A DNA stretch of 64,000 nt from DASQPR01 sp963724705. GTDB lineage: Bacteria; Actinomycetota; Actinomycetes; Mycobacteriales; Micromonosporaceae. The notes under the pieces were generated by a model. The model ran no database searches. It was not told where the DNA came from and worked only from the letters and a program-made list of their open reading frames with translations. The stretch covers positions 1,364,001 through 1,428,000 of the forward strand of contig CAVRVS010000004.1 in NCBI GenBank assembly GCA_963724705.1, read 5' to 3'. A program made the translations under genes and the position numbers. Every line of letters starts with the position of its first letter. The stretch's first letter is position 1. Below, piece after piece: positions 42,781 to 50,856 of the stretch.

Positions 42781-43988
42781 CTATCGTGCGGTCGGTTCAT
42801 TCCAAGATCCCAACGGGTACGTCGTGCGGAGGGTCGCCTTCTGCCGGCCGATCCGCTGCCCGACGGCCTGACCCCAGGTGGCGACCGGCCCGGAGCGGGT
42901 GGTGAACCGGCCGATCATGTCGGGTGGCAGTGGCTCGTCGAACCCATGGACGTTGGCGGACACGTCGATCCCCGCCTGTCGCGCCGCGAGGACCCGGGTG
43001 TTGTCGATCGTCGTCAGGTCACCATCCGGCATGCGTACGACGTCGATCGGTGCTCCGACCCAGCCGTCCGACCGCATGCTGTCGGTGATGGGCACGGCGC
43101 CGGTCACCGAGTGCTGGCTGAACCGGATGGTGGCCGGGTCGAGGTTGACGGGTGCCGCGACCAGCGGCACCGAGACCGCGGTGCCGTCGCCGGTCGGTCG
43201 GCGGACCTTTGTCGGATCGCCGTCGGTGCCGTGCATGTCATGCAGAAGTTGCGCCAGGCGGTCGATGAGCTCACCGAGTCGCCGCATCAACGCAGTGAGC
43301 CGGGCGATGCTGTTCTTGAGCGCCGCGACCAACCGACCGATCCGGGCTGACCACGCCGCCACGAGCGTGGACACCTGCTCGATCACCCATGGTGTGGCGA
43401 AGCCCAGCGACAACACCTCTTCGCCGGCGTACTCGATCGCGCGCGACACGACGGTTGCGACCGCGTCACGCACCAAGGTGCGGACGCCAGCGGTCAGGTA
43501 GGCCACGCCTTCGGTGATCGATGCCATCGTGTCGGCGCCGGTGGCCAGACCACCGAGGACGGTCCGCTGTTTGGTCGACCACGAGTCGTAGGCCCGCGCC
43601 GCCGAGCCTTGCCAGCCGGAGAGGTCGATCGCCTCGGCACGGTCGAGGCCGGCCGAGTCGACGCGCATACTCGTGGCGACATTTCGCCAGGTCTGCGCGT
43701 GACCGGCAATCGTCGCCGGATCACCGGCCAGCCAGTCGAGCGCCTCGGACAGCGGCCGGATGTGTTCGATCAACCACGACAGGCCGTACTGCATCAGCGC
43801 GCCGACCGGATCCGAGGCCGTCGCCAGGGCGTCCAGCCCGGCACCCACCCCGCCCAACGTCCGACTCGACCCACGATCGCGACGCGACGCCTTGACGGAT
43901 GGCCTCGATGTCTTCGGCCAACCAGATCCCGGACCAGCACGTCGCCGGTGTGACCGGCGATCGGGGCGACGATCGGGTTGATGGTCAC
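42781..43988 (-). CDS. WXG100-type polymorphic toxin with ParB-like C-terminal domain, two frame breaks
   Basis: From a GTG at 43988 the start reads INPIVAPIAGHTGDVLVRDL. One extra base at about 43920 and one in a CCCC run (43848-43851) break the frame; corrected, AEDIEAIRQGVASRSWVES and VGAGLDALATASDPVGALMQ follow. Residues about 120-180 hold a WxG-type helical hairpin (DLSGWQGSAARAYDSW), typical of type VII secretion effectors. A helical middle is followed by a 115-residue C-terminal domain (VPITDSMRSDGWVG, then PIDVVRMPDGDLTTIDNTRV, then FTTRSGPVATWGQAV) of the ParB-like toxin kind found at the ends of polymorphic toxins. The target activity is unknown. The immunity gene follows. Confidence 0.7.
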
Positions 43989-44346
43989 GACGGCCGTCCA
44001 CTCCGGTCACCGGCCGCGCGGTCGGCGCGGCCGACCGCCCTGACCGCCGCTCTGACCGCCGCGTCGACCGCTACGCCTGCCCGCACCGTCGCCTCCGCTC
44101 GATTTCGTCCACCCGAACGCCGCCCCGTGGGTTCGCGGCCGTCGGCCGGGCATTCATCGTCATCGACGTGCGGGCGACCCGGCAACGCGCCATCAGAGCT
44201 TGTGGACAAGGCGGCCGGCGGCGGCCAGAATTCCGGACATGAGCTGCGTCGATGCGAACAACCCAGCAAATCGCGGTTGTCCACAAACGACCCTCGCCGA
44301 GTCGCCTGAGACGGAACCGCTCCAAGATCCGACGCGTCTCAGCAAG
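43989..44346. other. Divergent intergenic region
   Basis: About 360 bases between the toxin and lipoprotein starts. Only Arg-rich open frames are present. A short minus segment (GVRVDEIERRRRCGQA) might be a relic of a small partner gene for the toxin, but I cannot support it. Confidence 0.35.
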
Positions 44347-44730
44347 GTGAGGACACGTCGATCGATCATGACGCTGGCCGGCATGGCTCTCGCCGTGGCC
44401 GGGCTCGGCGCCTGTGCGGACCGCACGGGCGCGCCGGCTCACCTCACTGCGGTGACGCCGCCGGCCGCGGGATTACGCACGAGTTATCCGTATGCGCTCT
44501 ACACGCATTGCGGCATCAAGGAGGCGAACATCGCGGGGCGCTGGTACGTCGCCGACACACCGCGCTCCGATGGCAACGGCAACCCGCCACCGGGATGGGG
44601 AAACCCTTACCAGCCCGGCATGATCACGATCCGCTCGGCGACGCGGGCCGAATTCTCGGACAGCGCCGGACACCGCGTGGCGTTTACCCTGCGACCCGAC
44701 GCCACCGGCCCGCTACAGATCTGTTCCTGA
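44347..44730 (+). CDS. Putative lipoprotein of unknown function
   Basis: 127 residues from a GTG at 44347. The start has Arg residues, a hydrophobic segment and a lipobox LGAC with Cys at about residue 22, so it is predicted to be lipid-anchored outside the membrane. The mature part has YALYTHCGIKEANIAGRWY and ends GPLQICS, with two Cys that could pair. I do not recognise the family. An in-frame ATG eight codons later (IMTLAGM) is an alternative start. Confidence 0.7.
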   Translation: MRTRRSIMTLAGMALAVAGLGACADRTGAPAHLTAVTPPAAGLRTSYPYALYTHCGIKEANIAGRWYVADTPRSDGNGNPPPGWGNPYQPGMITIRSATRAEFSDSAGHRVAFTLRPDATGPLQICS

Positions 44731-44765
44731 CCGGCGCAGCGCGACGGTCACTCGGCGCACGCGAA

Positions 44766-45563
44766 TCAGCGATCGAGCGCGGCTGCGGACCGCTCAGATC
44801 TCGTCGAAGCGCCCGTGGCGGCCGCTTCCTGCCGCGAACCGTTCGGCGCCGTCGCACGGGCGACGGCAAGGCTCGCCTGAGCCAATGCGAATTCACGACC
44901 GAGCGCCTCGTCGAGCGACCGGCCGTCCTGCGCGTAGACCGACGCCCGGTCGTTGCGCATCGTCACCTGCGGGAATCTCGCGATCTCCGCCGCCAGCTCG
45001 CGCGCAGCGGCCAACGACTCCCCCGGTGCGACGACACGATTCGCCAGTCCCATCGCGTACGCCTCCGTGGCGCCGACCGCCCGGCCGGTCAGGATCATGT
45101 CCAGAGCCCGGCTCATTCCGATCAGTCGCGGCAACCGGACCGTGCCGCCGTCGATCAGCGGCACGCCCCAGCGCCGGCAGAACACGCCGAACACCGCGTC
45201 CTCCTCGGCCACCCGCAGGTCGCACCAGCACGCGAGCTCGAGGCCGCCGGCGACGGCATGACCGGCGACGGCGGCAATCACCGGTTTCGACAGCGTCATG
45301 CGCGTCGGTCCCATCGGACCGTCCCCGTCCGGCGCGACCCGATTTCCGTCGCCGGCCGCGAACGCGGTCAGGTCCGCGCCGGAGCAGAACGTTCCACCCG
45401 CACCCCACAGCACCGCGACCGCCGCCGAATCGTCTGCGTCGAACGCCCGAAACGCGTCGGCCAAGGCGAGTGCGGTCGCCCGGTCGACGGCGTTGCGCAC
45501 CTCCGGCCGGTCGAGAATCACCGTCGTCACCGGGCCGGACCGGTCCACCCGTACGGTCGTCAT
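44766..45563 (-). CDS. Enoyl-CoA hydratase/isomerase (crotonase) family protein
   Basis: 265 codons from the ATG at 45563. Crotonase features: VTTVILDRPEVRNAVDRATA, the oxyanion-hole GTFCSGADLTAF, and SKPVIAAVAGHAVAGGLELA. The usual catalytic Glu after CRRWGVPLIDGG is not evident. The last 30 codons look wrong: a one-base deletion after SLAVAR would instead give AERFAAGSGRHGRFDEI and a stop at 44794, which matches the family's normal end. Pathway unknown. Confidence 0.82.
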   Translation of the reverse strand: MTTVRVDRSGPVTTVILDRPEVRNAVDRATALALADAFRAFDADDSAAVAVLWGAGGTFCSGADLTAFAAGDGNRVAPDGDGPMGPTRMTLSKPVIAAVAGHAVAGGLELACWCDLRVAEEDAVFGVFCRRWGVPLIDGGTVRLPRLIGMSRALDMILTGRAVGATEAYAMGLANRVVAPGESLAAARELAAEIARFPQVTMRNDRASVYAQDGRSLDEALGREFALAQASLAVARATAPNGSRQEAAATGASTRSERSAAALDR

Positions 45564-45756
45564 GTTGATGCTCCCAACTCGAGATCGGCGGCCACCGCAG
45601 CCGTCACCGCCGGATCCGCCGGAGACCCCACCGACGCTCGTACGGCCTTGTGGAGATGCGCACAGGCGGCTCACAATGTGCTCATCTCGGCCGATTCGAC
45701 ACGGGGTGGTTTACTCCGGCCGCGTCGACCATCCGGCCGTGCCGCGGAGGTGCACG

Positions 45757-46078
45757 ATGACCCAGATGACGAGCCACCGACCGCGCGTGGCATGGGATGG
45801 CGCACGGGTCATCATCGCCGCGATCGACCGCGGATACCAGGGCTGGCTCGCATACGTGCTGGGCGAACGCATCGACAGCGAATACTACGGATTCGTCCTC
45901 GACTCGTGGTCGCGCATGAATGCCCGGCCCGAGGCGATGATGGCCGAGGCCGGTCTCTGGCGCGCACGGCTGGACGACCTGCTGTCCCGGCGCCCCGAGG
46001 TCACCGACGAGCTGGTGAGCCGTTCTCCGCGAGACCAGCGCGACGCTGTCCGGTTGGGCGCCACCCCGTCTCGGCTGA
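45757..46078 (+). CDS. Small conserved-looking protein of unknown function, one frame break
   Basis: ATG at 45757 with GGAGG six bases upstream. It encodes WDGARVIIAAIDRGYQGWLA, then GERIDSEYYGFVLDSWSRMN and EAGLWRARLDDLLSRRPEV. Near 46015 a +1 shift would give LRETSATLSGWAPPRLG and a stop at 46078, just short of the convergent LysE gene. Without the shift it overlaps that gene entirely and ends at 46500. No family recognised. Confidence 0.5.
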
Positions 46079-46088
46079 CCGGTCGCGC

Positions 46089-46745
46089 TCAGTCGGGGCG
46101 GCCGGTCAAGGCGAGACGCGCGCCGATGCCGATCATCACCACGCCGCCGGCGCCGCCGAGCCGCGACAGGCGCCGCGGCGACCTCGCCAACCAGGTTCGG
46201 GCGCCAGACGCCACGATGGCCCACGTGCTGTCAGAGACGAGCGCGATCAGCAGGAACACGGCGCCCAGAGCGAGCATCTGCACCGGTACGTACCCGGACG
46301 ACGCGTCGACGAACTGCGGCAACATGGCGGCGAAGAACACGACCGACTTCGGGTTGCCGAGACCGACGAAGAAACCCTCGCGCACCGCTCGTGGCAGGCC
46401 GGCCGGCCGATCCGTCGTGGCCGCGGTCGGCGCTGGCCCGAGCGCGTCGGTCAACACGCTGCGGTGCCGGATCGCCTGGACGCCAAGGAAGATCAGATAA
46501 GCGGCGCCGGCGAGCTTGATCGCGGTGTAGACCACGATGGACCGTTCAACGATGGCACCGACCCCGAAGGCCACGGCCATCACCTGGACGTACTCGCCGA
46601 GTGCGTTGCCCGCGACGGTGGCGAACGCACCGCGCCGGCCGAGCACCAGAGCGCGGCCGATCACGAACAGGACGCTCGGCCCGGGTACGACGATCAGCGC
46701 GAACGCCGTGATCGTGAACGCCGCCAGATGGTCGACCGGAATCAT
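46089..46745 (-). CDS. LysE/RhtB family exporter
   Basis: 218 residues. Family landmarks: FTITAFALIVVPGPSVLFVI, then GRRGAFATVAGNALGEYVQV, YTAIKLAGAAYLIFLGVQAI and FFVGLGNPKSVVFFAAMLPQ. Six membrane segments. It exports amino acids or related small molecules. Divergent from an ArsR-like regulator across a repeat region, so it may be that regulator's target. Confidence 0.9.
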   Translation of the reverse strand: MIPVDHLAAFTITAFALIVVPGPSVLFVIGRALVLGRRGAFATVAGNALGEYVQVMAVAFGVGAIVERSIVVYTAIKLAGAAYLIFLGVQAIRHRSVLTDALGPAPTAATTDRPAGLPRAVREGFFVGLGNPKSVVFFAAMLPQFVDASSGYVPVQMLALGAVFLLIALVSDSTWAIVASGARTWLARSPRRLSRLGGAGGVVMIGIGARLALTGRPD

Positions 46746-46907
46746 GCCGTCATGCTAGGTCCCGGCGGGATCGCGGGGCATCGCCATTTCGCACCGACCA
46801 TGTCGCCGGAGCGCGGCGGCATCCTGGGTCCGGCCGGTCCGGCGAAGCGCACGTTTCGGTGGGCGCCGAAGCGTGCGACGACGATGATGGAGCGATGCGC
46901 GACGGCA

Positions 46908-47001
46908 ATCGAAACCGCGACCCGGACCGAAACCCGACGAACCGCGAGACCGAAACCGCGACCCGGATCGAAGCGGCCACCCGGATCGAAACCGCGATCC
47001 G
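46908..47001. repeat. Five imperfect 17-23-bp repeats before the ArsR-like gene
   Basis: Units start at 46908, 46926, 46949, 46967 and 46985. Three are 18 bp (type ATCGAAACCGCGACCCGG), one is 23 and the last is 17 and touches the ATG at 47002. In one frame each 18-bp unit reads (I/T)E(T/A)ATR, in another Arg/Pro-rich sequence. It could be a repeated N-terminal extension with an indel, or a non-coding operator array. Confidence 0.65.
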
Positions 47002-47775
47002 ATGCGGAGCGCCGAGGCGATGGCGAATCTCGCCCGGCTCCTCGCCGATGACACGCGGGCGACGTTCTGCCTCGCTCTGCTCGACGGTCGTGCGTGGACG
47101 GTCACCGAACTGGCCCGCCACGCCGGAGTGGCCGCCTCCACCGCGAGCGAGCACACCAGCCGCCTGATCGCGGGCGGTCTGCTGGCCGAGGAACGGCAGG
47201 GGCGGCACCGGTACGTACGCATCGCCACACCGGACGTTGCCAACCTGATCGAGACGCTCACGTCGGCCGCGGGCCGGCAGCGGCCGGCCGTGTCGTCGCT
47301 GGCCGGCGCGACCCGCCACCAGGCGCTCACCCGGGCCCGCACCTGCTACGACCACCTGGCCGGTCGACTTGGTGTGGCGATCTCGGACGCGATGACCGAG
47401 CGTGGCCTCGTCAGCTGGGAGCGCGGACTCACCGTGACGCCCGATGGCCAACGGTGGCTCGCGAGCCTCGGCCTGAGCGCCGATCGGCAACGACCGACCC
47501 GCCGCCCGGTGCTTCGTAGTTGCCTCGACTGGACCGAGCGCCGCCCACATCTTGGCGGCGCGGTCGCGGCGGCGCTGTGCCGGCATGCGTTCGACGCGTC
47601 GTGGATCGGGCGGGTCGGATCGAGTCGCGCAGTCACCGTGACGGACGTCGGCCGCGATGCCCTCGAGCGGCATCTCGGCATCACCGCCGACACGCTCGCC
47701 GTCGATACGTTCGCCAGGGACGCGCGCGCGGGCGACGCGGACAACGGCCGATTGGTCACCGCCCATCGGGCGTGA
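47002..47775 (+). CDS. ArsR-type winged-helix transcriptional regulator
   Basis: 257 residues. The winged helix is at residues 5-85: LARLLADDTRATFCLALLDG, then AWTVTELARHAGVAASTASE followed by HTSRLIAGGLL, and the wing ERQGRHRYVRI. The C-terminal 150 residues are a second domain found in larger ArsR-like regulators (YDHLAGRLGVAISDAMTERG). No metal-binding Cys pair, so a non-metal signal is likely. Divergent from lysE. Start is the ATG at 47002; another in-frame ATG lies six codons later. Confidence 0.85.
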   Translation: MRSAEAMANLARLLADDTRATFCLALLDGRAWTVTELARHAGVAASTASEHTSRLIAGGLLAEERQGRHRYVRIATPDVANLIETLTSAAGRQRPAVSSLAGATRHQALTRARTCYDHLAGRLGVAISDAMTERGLVSWERGLTVTPDGQRWLASLGLSADRQRPTRRPVLRSCLDWTERRPHLGGAVAAALCRHAFDASWIGRVGSSRAVTVTDVGRDALERHLGITADTLAVDTFARDARAGDADNGRLVTAHRA

Positions 47776-47779
47776 TCGC

Positions 47780-48365
47780 CTACGTCGGCGCGCCGACACC
47801 CCGCGCGTCCAGGCGCCGCCGCGTTCGCTGTACGGCTGAAATCAGATCTTTCTCGGCCCGGTCCACGAAGCGCGCGACGACGGAACCGGCGCCGTAGCGA
47901 GCCTGGATCTCGGCGAGCCGGTCCTCGACGGTCAGCGAGCCGACCATCCGGCCCGGTGGTGAGGTCGCAATAGATAAGGGCATCGGCAACGGCCGAGTGT
48001 TCGACCGGAAATTCGTCCGCGAGCAACCGGTGCAGTCCCCGCTCGGACGCCTCGATGAGCGCGCACGAGTGGTTCGCGACGAGCACCGCGACCCTCGTGT
48101 CGGCGGCATGGGATCGCAGCCACCGCGCACCGTCGAGCGGATGGAAGCCGGTGTCGACGAGGTCACTGGCGTAACCGATGTCATGCAACCAGGCCGCGGC
48201 GGCCAACGTGGCGGCGTCGGCAGCCGAGAAAGCGGGTCCGATCCGCTCCGCCTTCTGGCCCACCGCGCGAACGTGCTGCCAACGCTGCGGCATCGAGTGC
48301 GCCAAAAGGCGCTCGGCCGTTGCCCGCGCGGCGCCGACGATGTCCGAGCCGGCCGGAGCGTCCAC
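47780..48365 (-). CDS. HD-domain phosphohydrolase-like protein, one frame break
   Basis: From a GTG at 48365. HD motif residues: His in QRWQHVRAVGQKAER, then AAAWLHDIGYASDLV with the His-Asp pair, and later VLVANHSCAL. Around 47950 a +1 shift joins DLTTGPDG to SLTVEDRLAEIQARYGAGS followed by RFVDRAEKDLI and the stop at 47780. About 194 residues in total, normal for small HD proteins that cleave phosphate esters or nucleotides. Substrate unknown. Confidence 0.75.
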
Positions 48366-48400
48366 TCGGCCAGCCTAATCGCGCGTCGCGATCGGCTCGA

Positions 48401-48441
48401 TGCCAGATAAGGCGATGGCAGATCTCGGTGCCAGATAAGGC
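48401..48441. repeat. 13-bp direct repeat TGCCAGATAAGGC
   Basis: Exact copies at 48401-48413 and 48429-48441, 28 bp apart, in the short spacer between the membrane gene's stop and the HD gene's start. Possibly part of the HD promoter or a slipped duplication. Confidence 0.7.
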
Positions 48442-48451
48442 ACCGGGCCAA

Positions 48452-49705
48452 TCACGGCGCCGGTGGGCTGATCTCGGACGTCGCGGCATCGCGCTCGTGC
48501 GGCGCACCACGGCCGGCCGCGGCGACCGGCCTCGCCACGGTGTCAGCCGCCGGTGCGGCCGACGCCGCGTCGACCGGCTGGGACACTGGGCCGCCGATCG
48601 GCACCGCCGACGGCTCGGCGCCCGATGCGCCGCTCGCGGTCTCGCCGGCGTCCCGGCGGCGCGACGCCATGGCCCGGTTCGGCAGGGTCCCGGTCCGCGC
48701 CGCCGTCTTCGCCGCCCCGAATGCGGCGAGCATGAGCAGGTCGATGATGATCGACGGCAGTGCGGAGAACTGGTCCTTCGCGACCACGAACGGCTGGGTC
48801 AACAGCAGGTCGATGAGAACGGCGCGTTCAAACCAGGTGTACGCGCTGCGCGGATCCTGTCGAAGTCTCCGGATCCCCACGACCACGCAGATCGCCGCGA
48901 GCGCGGCCGGGATCGCGCCCCAGGCTGACGTGGCGGCGGACAAGTGCTTCGCCAGATCGGCCGGCAGCACCTCGATCAGGATCACGATGAGCGCGGTCAG
49001 CAGACCGGCAGCGGCGCTGAGACACAGGATCACGACCAGCGTGATCCGCAACCAGCGCTTCGTCAGGATCGCACCACCGATCCGCCGGACGCGGTCACCG
49101 ACCCACGTCAGCGGGTCCCCGACCTGCCGGGTCGTGCGCGGCAACGCCCGCAGCATGGCGGCCGTCTCCGCCGCGGCCGGCTGCTCACCGGCCTGCTCGA
49201 CGAGCGCCAGGGCGCGAGCGCGCCGGCCATCGCTGATGCCGCCGGCCGCGCCACCGACGGCCTCCATCAACGCACCGGCCAGCAGTTCCTCGGGCTCCGG
49301 CCGGCGTCGGCCGTGTATGGCCTGGATGAGCAGCACGAACAGCACAATGACGACGTAGATGATCGCGGCGGCGGGCCGGTAGAAGTAGTTGTTCGAGCTC
49401 GTGACGAACTTGCCGACCTCATCGATGAACAGGCCGAACCCGATACCGCCCAGCACCGCGATGACCGGACGGATCACCGGGCCGACGAACGACATCACGA
49501 GGACCAGCGCCAGCGCCATCAACAGACCGCCCCACAGCACGTGCGCCACGTGCAGCCCGCTACCGCCGACCTGGGGGAAGCCGGACGCCGCGAGCGCACC
49601 CCGGGTGACCAGCACCGTCGCGACCGTCGCGACCACGAACGCGATCAGGTACGTGGTCGCGCGCAGCTCGCGCGGAAGGCCCCGCCGTGCAATGCCGTGC
49701 GCCAT
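48452..49705 (-). CDS. Integral membrane protein of unknown function
   Basis: 417 residues. About nine hydrophobic segments in two groups: residues 15-125 (for example HVLWGGLLMALALVLVMSFV, VIAVLGGIGFGLFIDEVGKF) and 215-335. A soluble Ala/Glu-rich region lies between, and a Pro/Ala-rich low-complexity tail of 80 residues follows. The FGLFIDEVGKFVTSSNNYFY segment is distinctive and recurs in actinobacterial hypothetical membrane proteins. Function not known. Confidence 0.75.
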   Translation of the reverse strand: MAHGIARRGLPRELRATTYLIAFVVATVATVLVTRGALAASGFPQVGGSGLHVAHVLWGGLLMALALVLVMSFVGPVIRPVIAVLGGIGFGLFIDEVGKFVTSSNNYFYRPAAAIIYVVIVLFVLLIQAIHGRRRPEPEELLAGALMEAVGGAAGGISDGRRARALALVEQAGEQPAAAETAAMLRALPRTTRQVGDPLTWVGDRVRRIGGAILTKRWLRITLVVILCLSAAAGLLTALIVILIEVLPADLAKHLSAATSAWGAIPAALAAICVVVGIRRLRQDPRSAYTWFERAVLIDLLLTQPFVVAKDQFSALPSIIIDLLMLAAFGAAKTAARTGTLPNRAMASRRRDAGETASGASGAEPSAVPIGGPVSQPVDAASAAPAADTVARPVAAAGRGAPHERDAATSEISPPAP

Positions 49706-49801
49706 CTCTCCAGCGTCCGCGTGGGGGCCGGAAATTGGGGCGGAACGCGGCGACGCTGTCGCCTAAGCTCGGCGGCTAATAGCGGGTACGGGGAGACAGA
49801 C

Positions 49802-50125
49802 GTGGACACGACCGACGTTGGCGCCTATTACGCCACGTTCCGCGATCGCGAGTGGCAACGGCTCGAACGGGATGAGGGTGCCGTCGAGTTCGACGTGACG
49901 GCGGCGATGCTCACCCGGCACTTGCCGGCGTGCGGTCGGATCCTCGATATCGGCGGAGGGCCGGGCCGGTATGCGGCCTGGCTGGCCGACCGCGGCTATC
50001 GCGTCACGCTCAGGGCCGACGACCCGGGTCTCCTCGGTCTGGGTGGTCACCTGCTCTACGTCGGCGAACGCCGAGACGCCGAGGGCCGAGACATCGACAG
50101 TCACGATCCAAGGGACGCGCTATGA
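49802..50125 (+). pseudogene. Methyltransferase with an in-frame internal deletion
   Basis: 107 codons from a GTG behind GGGGAG. The N-terminal 62 residues are a normal methyltransferase start (VGAYYATFRDREWQRLERDE, then GRILDIGGGPGRYAAWLADR). Directly after RVTL the sequence becomes DPGLLGLGGHLLYVGERRD, which resembles the extreme C-terminus of such enzymes. About 140 central residues are missing. Without the central sheet it cannot be an active enzyme. Its stop overlaps the next ATG (ATGA), so translation may still serve coupling. Confidence 0.6.
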
Positions 50126-50841
50126 CCGACTACGAGCCGATGATGGACGTCGCCGACGTGGAGCGGATCCGGTGGTGGCACGAGCAGGCACGGGCCGAGG
50201 GCGCCGCGCTGGCCGCCGGCGAACCGATCCGTACCTTCGACTACCTGGGCCTCACTCTCGTAATCCCGGCCGAGGTTCACCCGATCAATCCGGTCTCGCA
50301 TCTGCTCGGCGAGGCCGTGCTCGCCGAGGCACGGCCGGGCGAACGGGTGCTCGACATGGGCACCGGCAGCGGAGTCAACGGCATCCTGGCCGCGACCAAG
50401 GGCGCGTACGTCGTCGCCGTGGACGTCAACCCGTACGCGCTGGACGCGGCCCGGGCCAACGCCGACCGCAACGGCGTGGCCGACCTGGTGGACGTACGGG
50501 AAAGTGACGTATTCGCCGGGGTCGGCGGCGTCTTCGACCTGATCGTCTTCGACCCGCCGTTTCGATGGTTCACGCCACGTGACGTGCGCGAACTCGCCTC
50601 GACCGACACGAATTACCGCGCCATGACCGAGTTCTTCACCCAGGCCGGCCACCATCTGACACCGGCGGGCCGCATGCTGATCGCGTTCGGTACGTCCGGC
50701 GACATCGCCTATCTGCGGCGTCTGATCGGCGACAACGGCTTCGACGCCACGGTCGTGGCGAGCCTTGCCGGCGACCGCGACGGTGTGCCGGTCGAATACT
50801 TCACCTTCCGCGTCACACCGGACCGCACTCCGCGACGGTAG
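50122..50841 (+). CDS. PrmC/HemK-like SAM-dependent methyltransferase
   Basis: 239 residues. Motif I VLDMGTGSGVNGILAATKGA, then VAVDVNPYALDAARANADRN, and motif IV LIVFDPPFRWF. The last replaces the usual NPPY/F of nitrogen methyltransferases with DPPF. The N-terminal region (IRTFDYLGLTLVIPAEVHPI) fits a HemK/RsmC-like group. Likely modifies an amide or base nitrogen, but the Asn-to-Asp change leaves the substrate open. Coupled to the truncated methyltransferase upstream. Confidence 0.82.
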   Translation: MTDYEPMMDVADVERIRWWHEQARAEGAALAAGEPIRTFDYLGLTLVIPAEVHPINPVSHLLGEAVLAEARPGERVLDMGTGSGVNGILAATKGAYVVAVDVNPYALDAARANADRNGVADLVDVRESDVFAGVGGVFDLIVFDPPFRWFTPRDVRELASTDTNYRAMTEFFTQAGHHLTPAGRMLIAFGTSGDIAYLRRLIGDNGFDATVVASLAGDRDGVPVEYFTFRVTPDRTPRR

Positions 50842-50856
50842 CCAGGTCGGGCGAGG

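Noticed and set aside
44508..47051. An 847-codon plus-strand frame across the enoyl-CoA hydratase and LysE genes
   Set aside because: It runs antisense to two clear genes and has a composition typical of a shadow frame.
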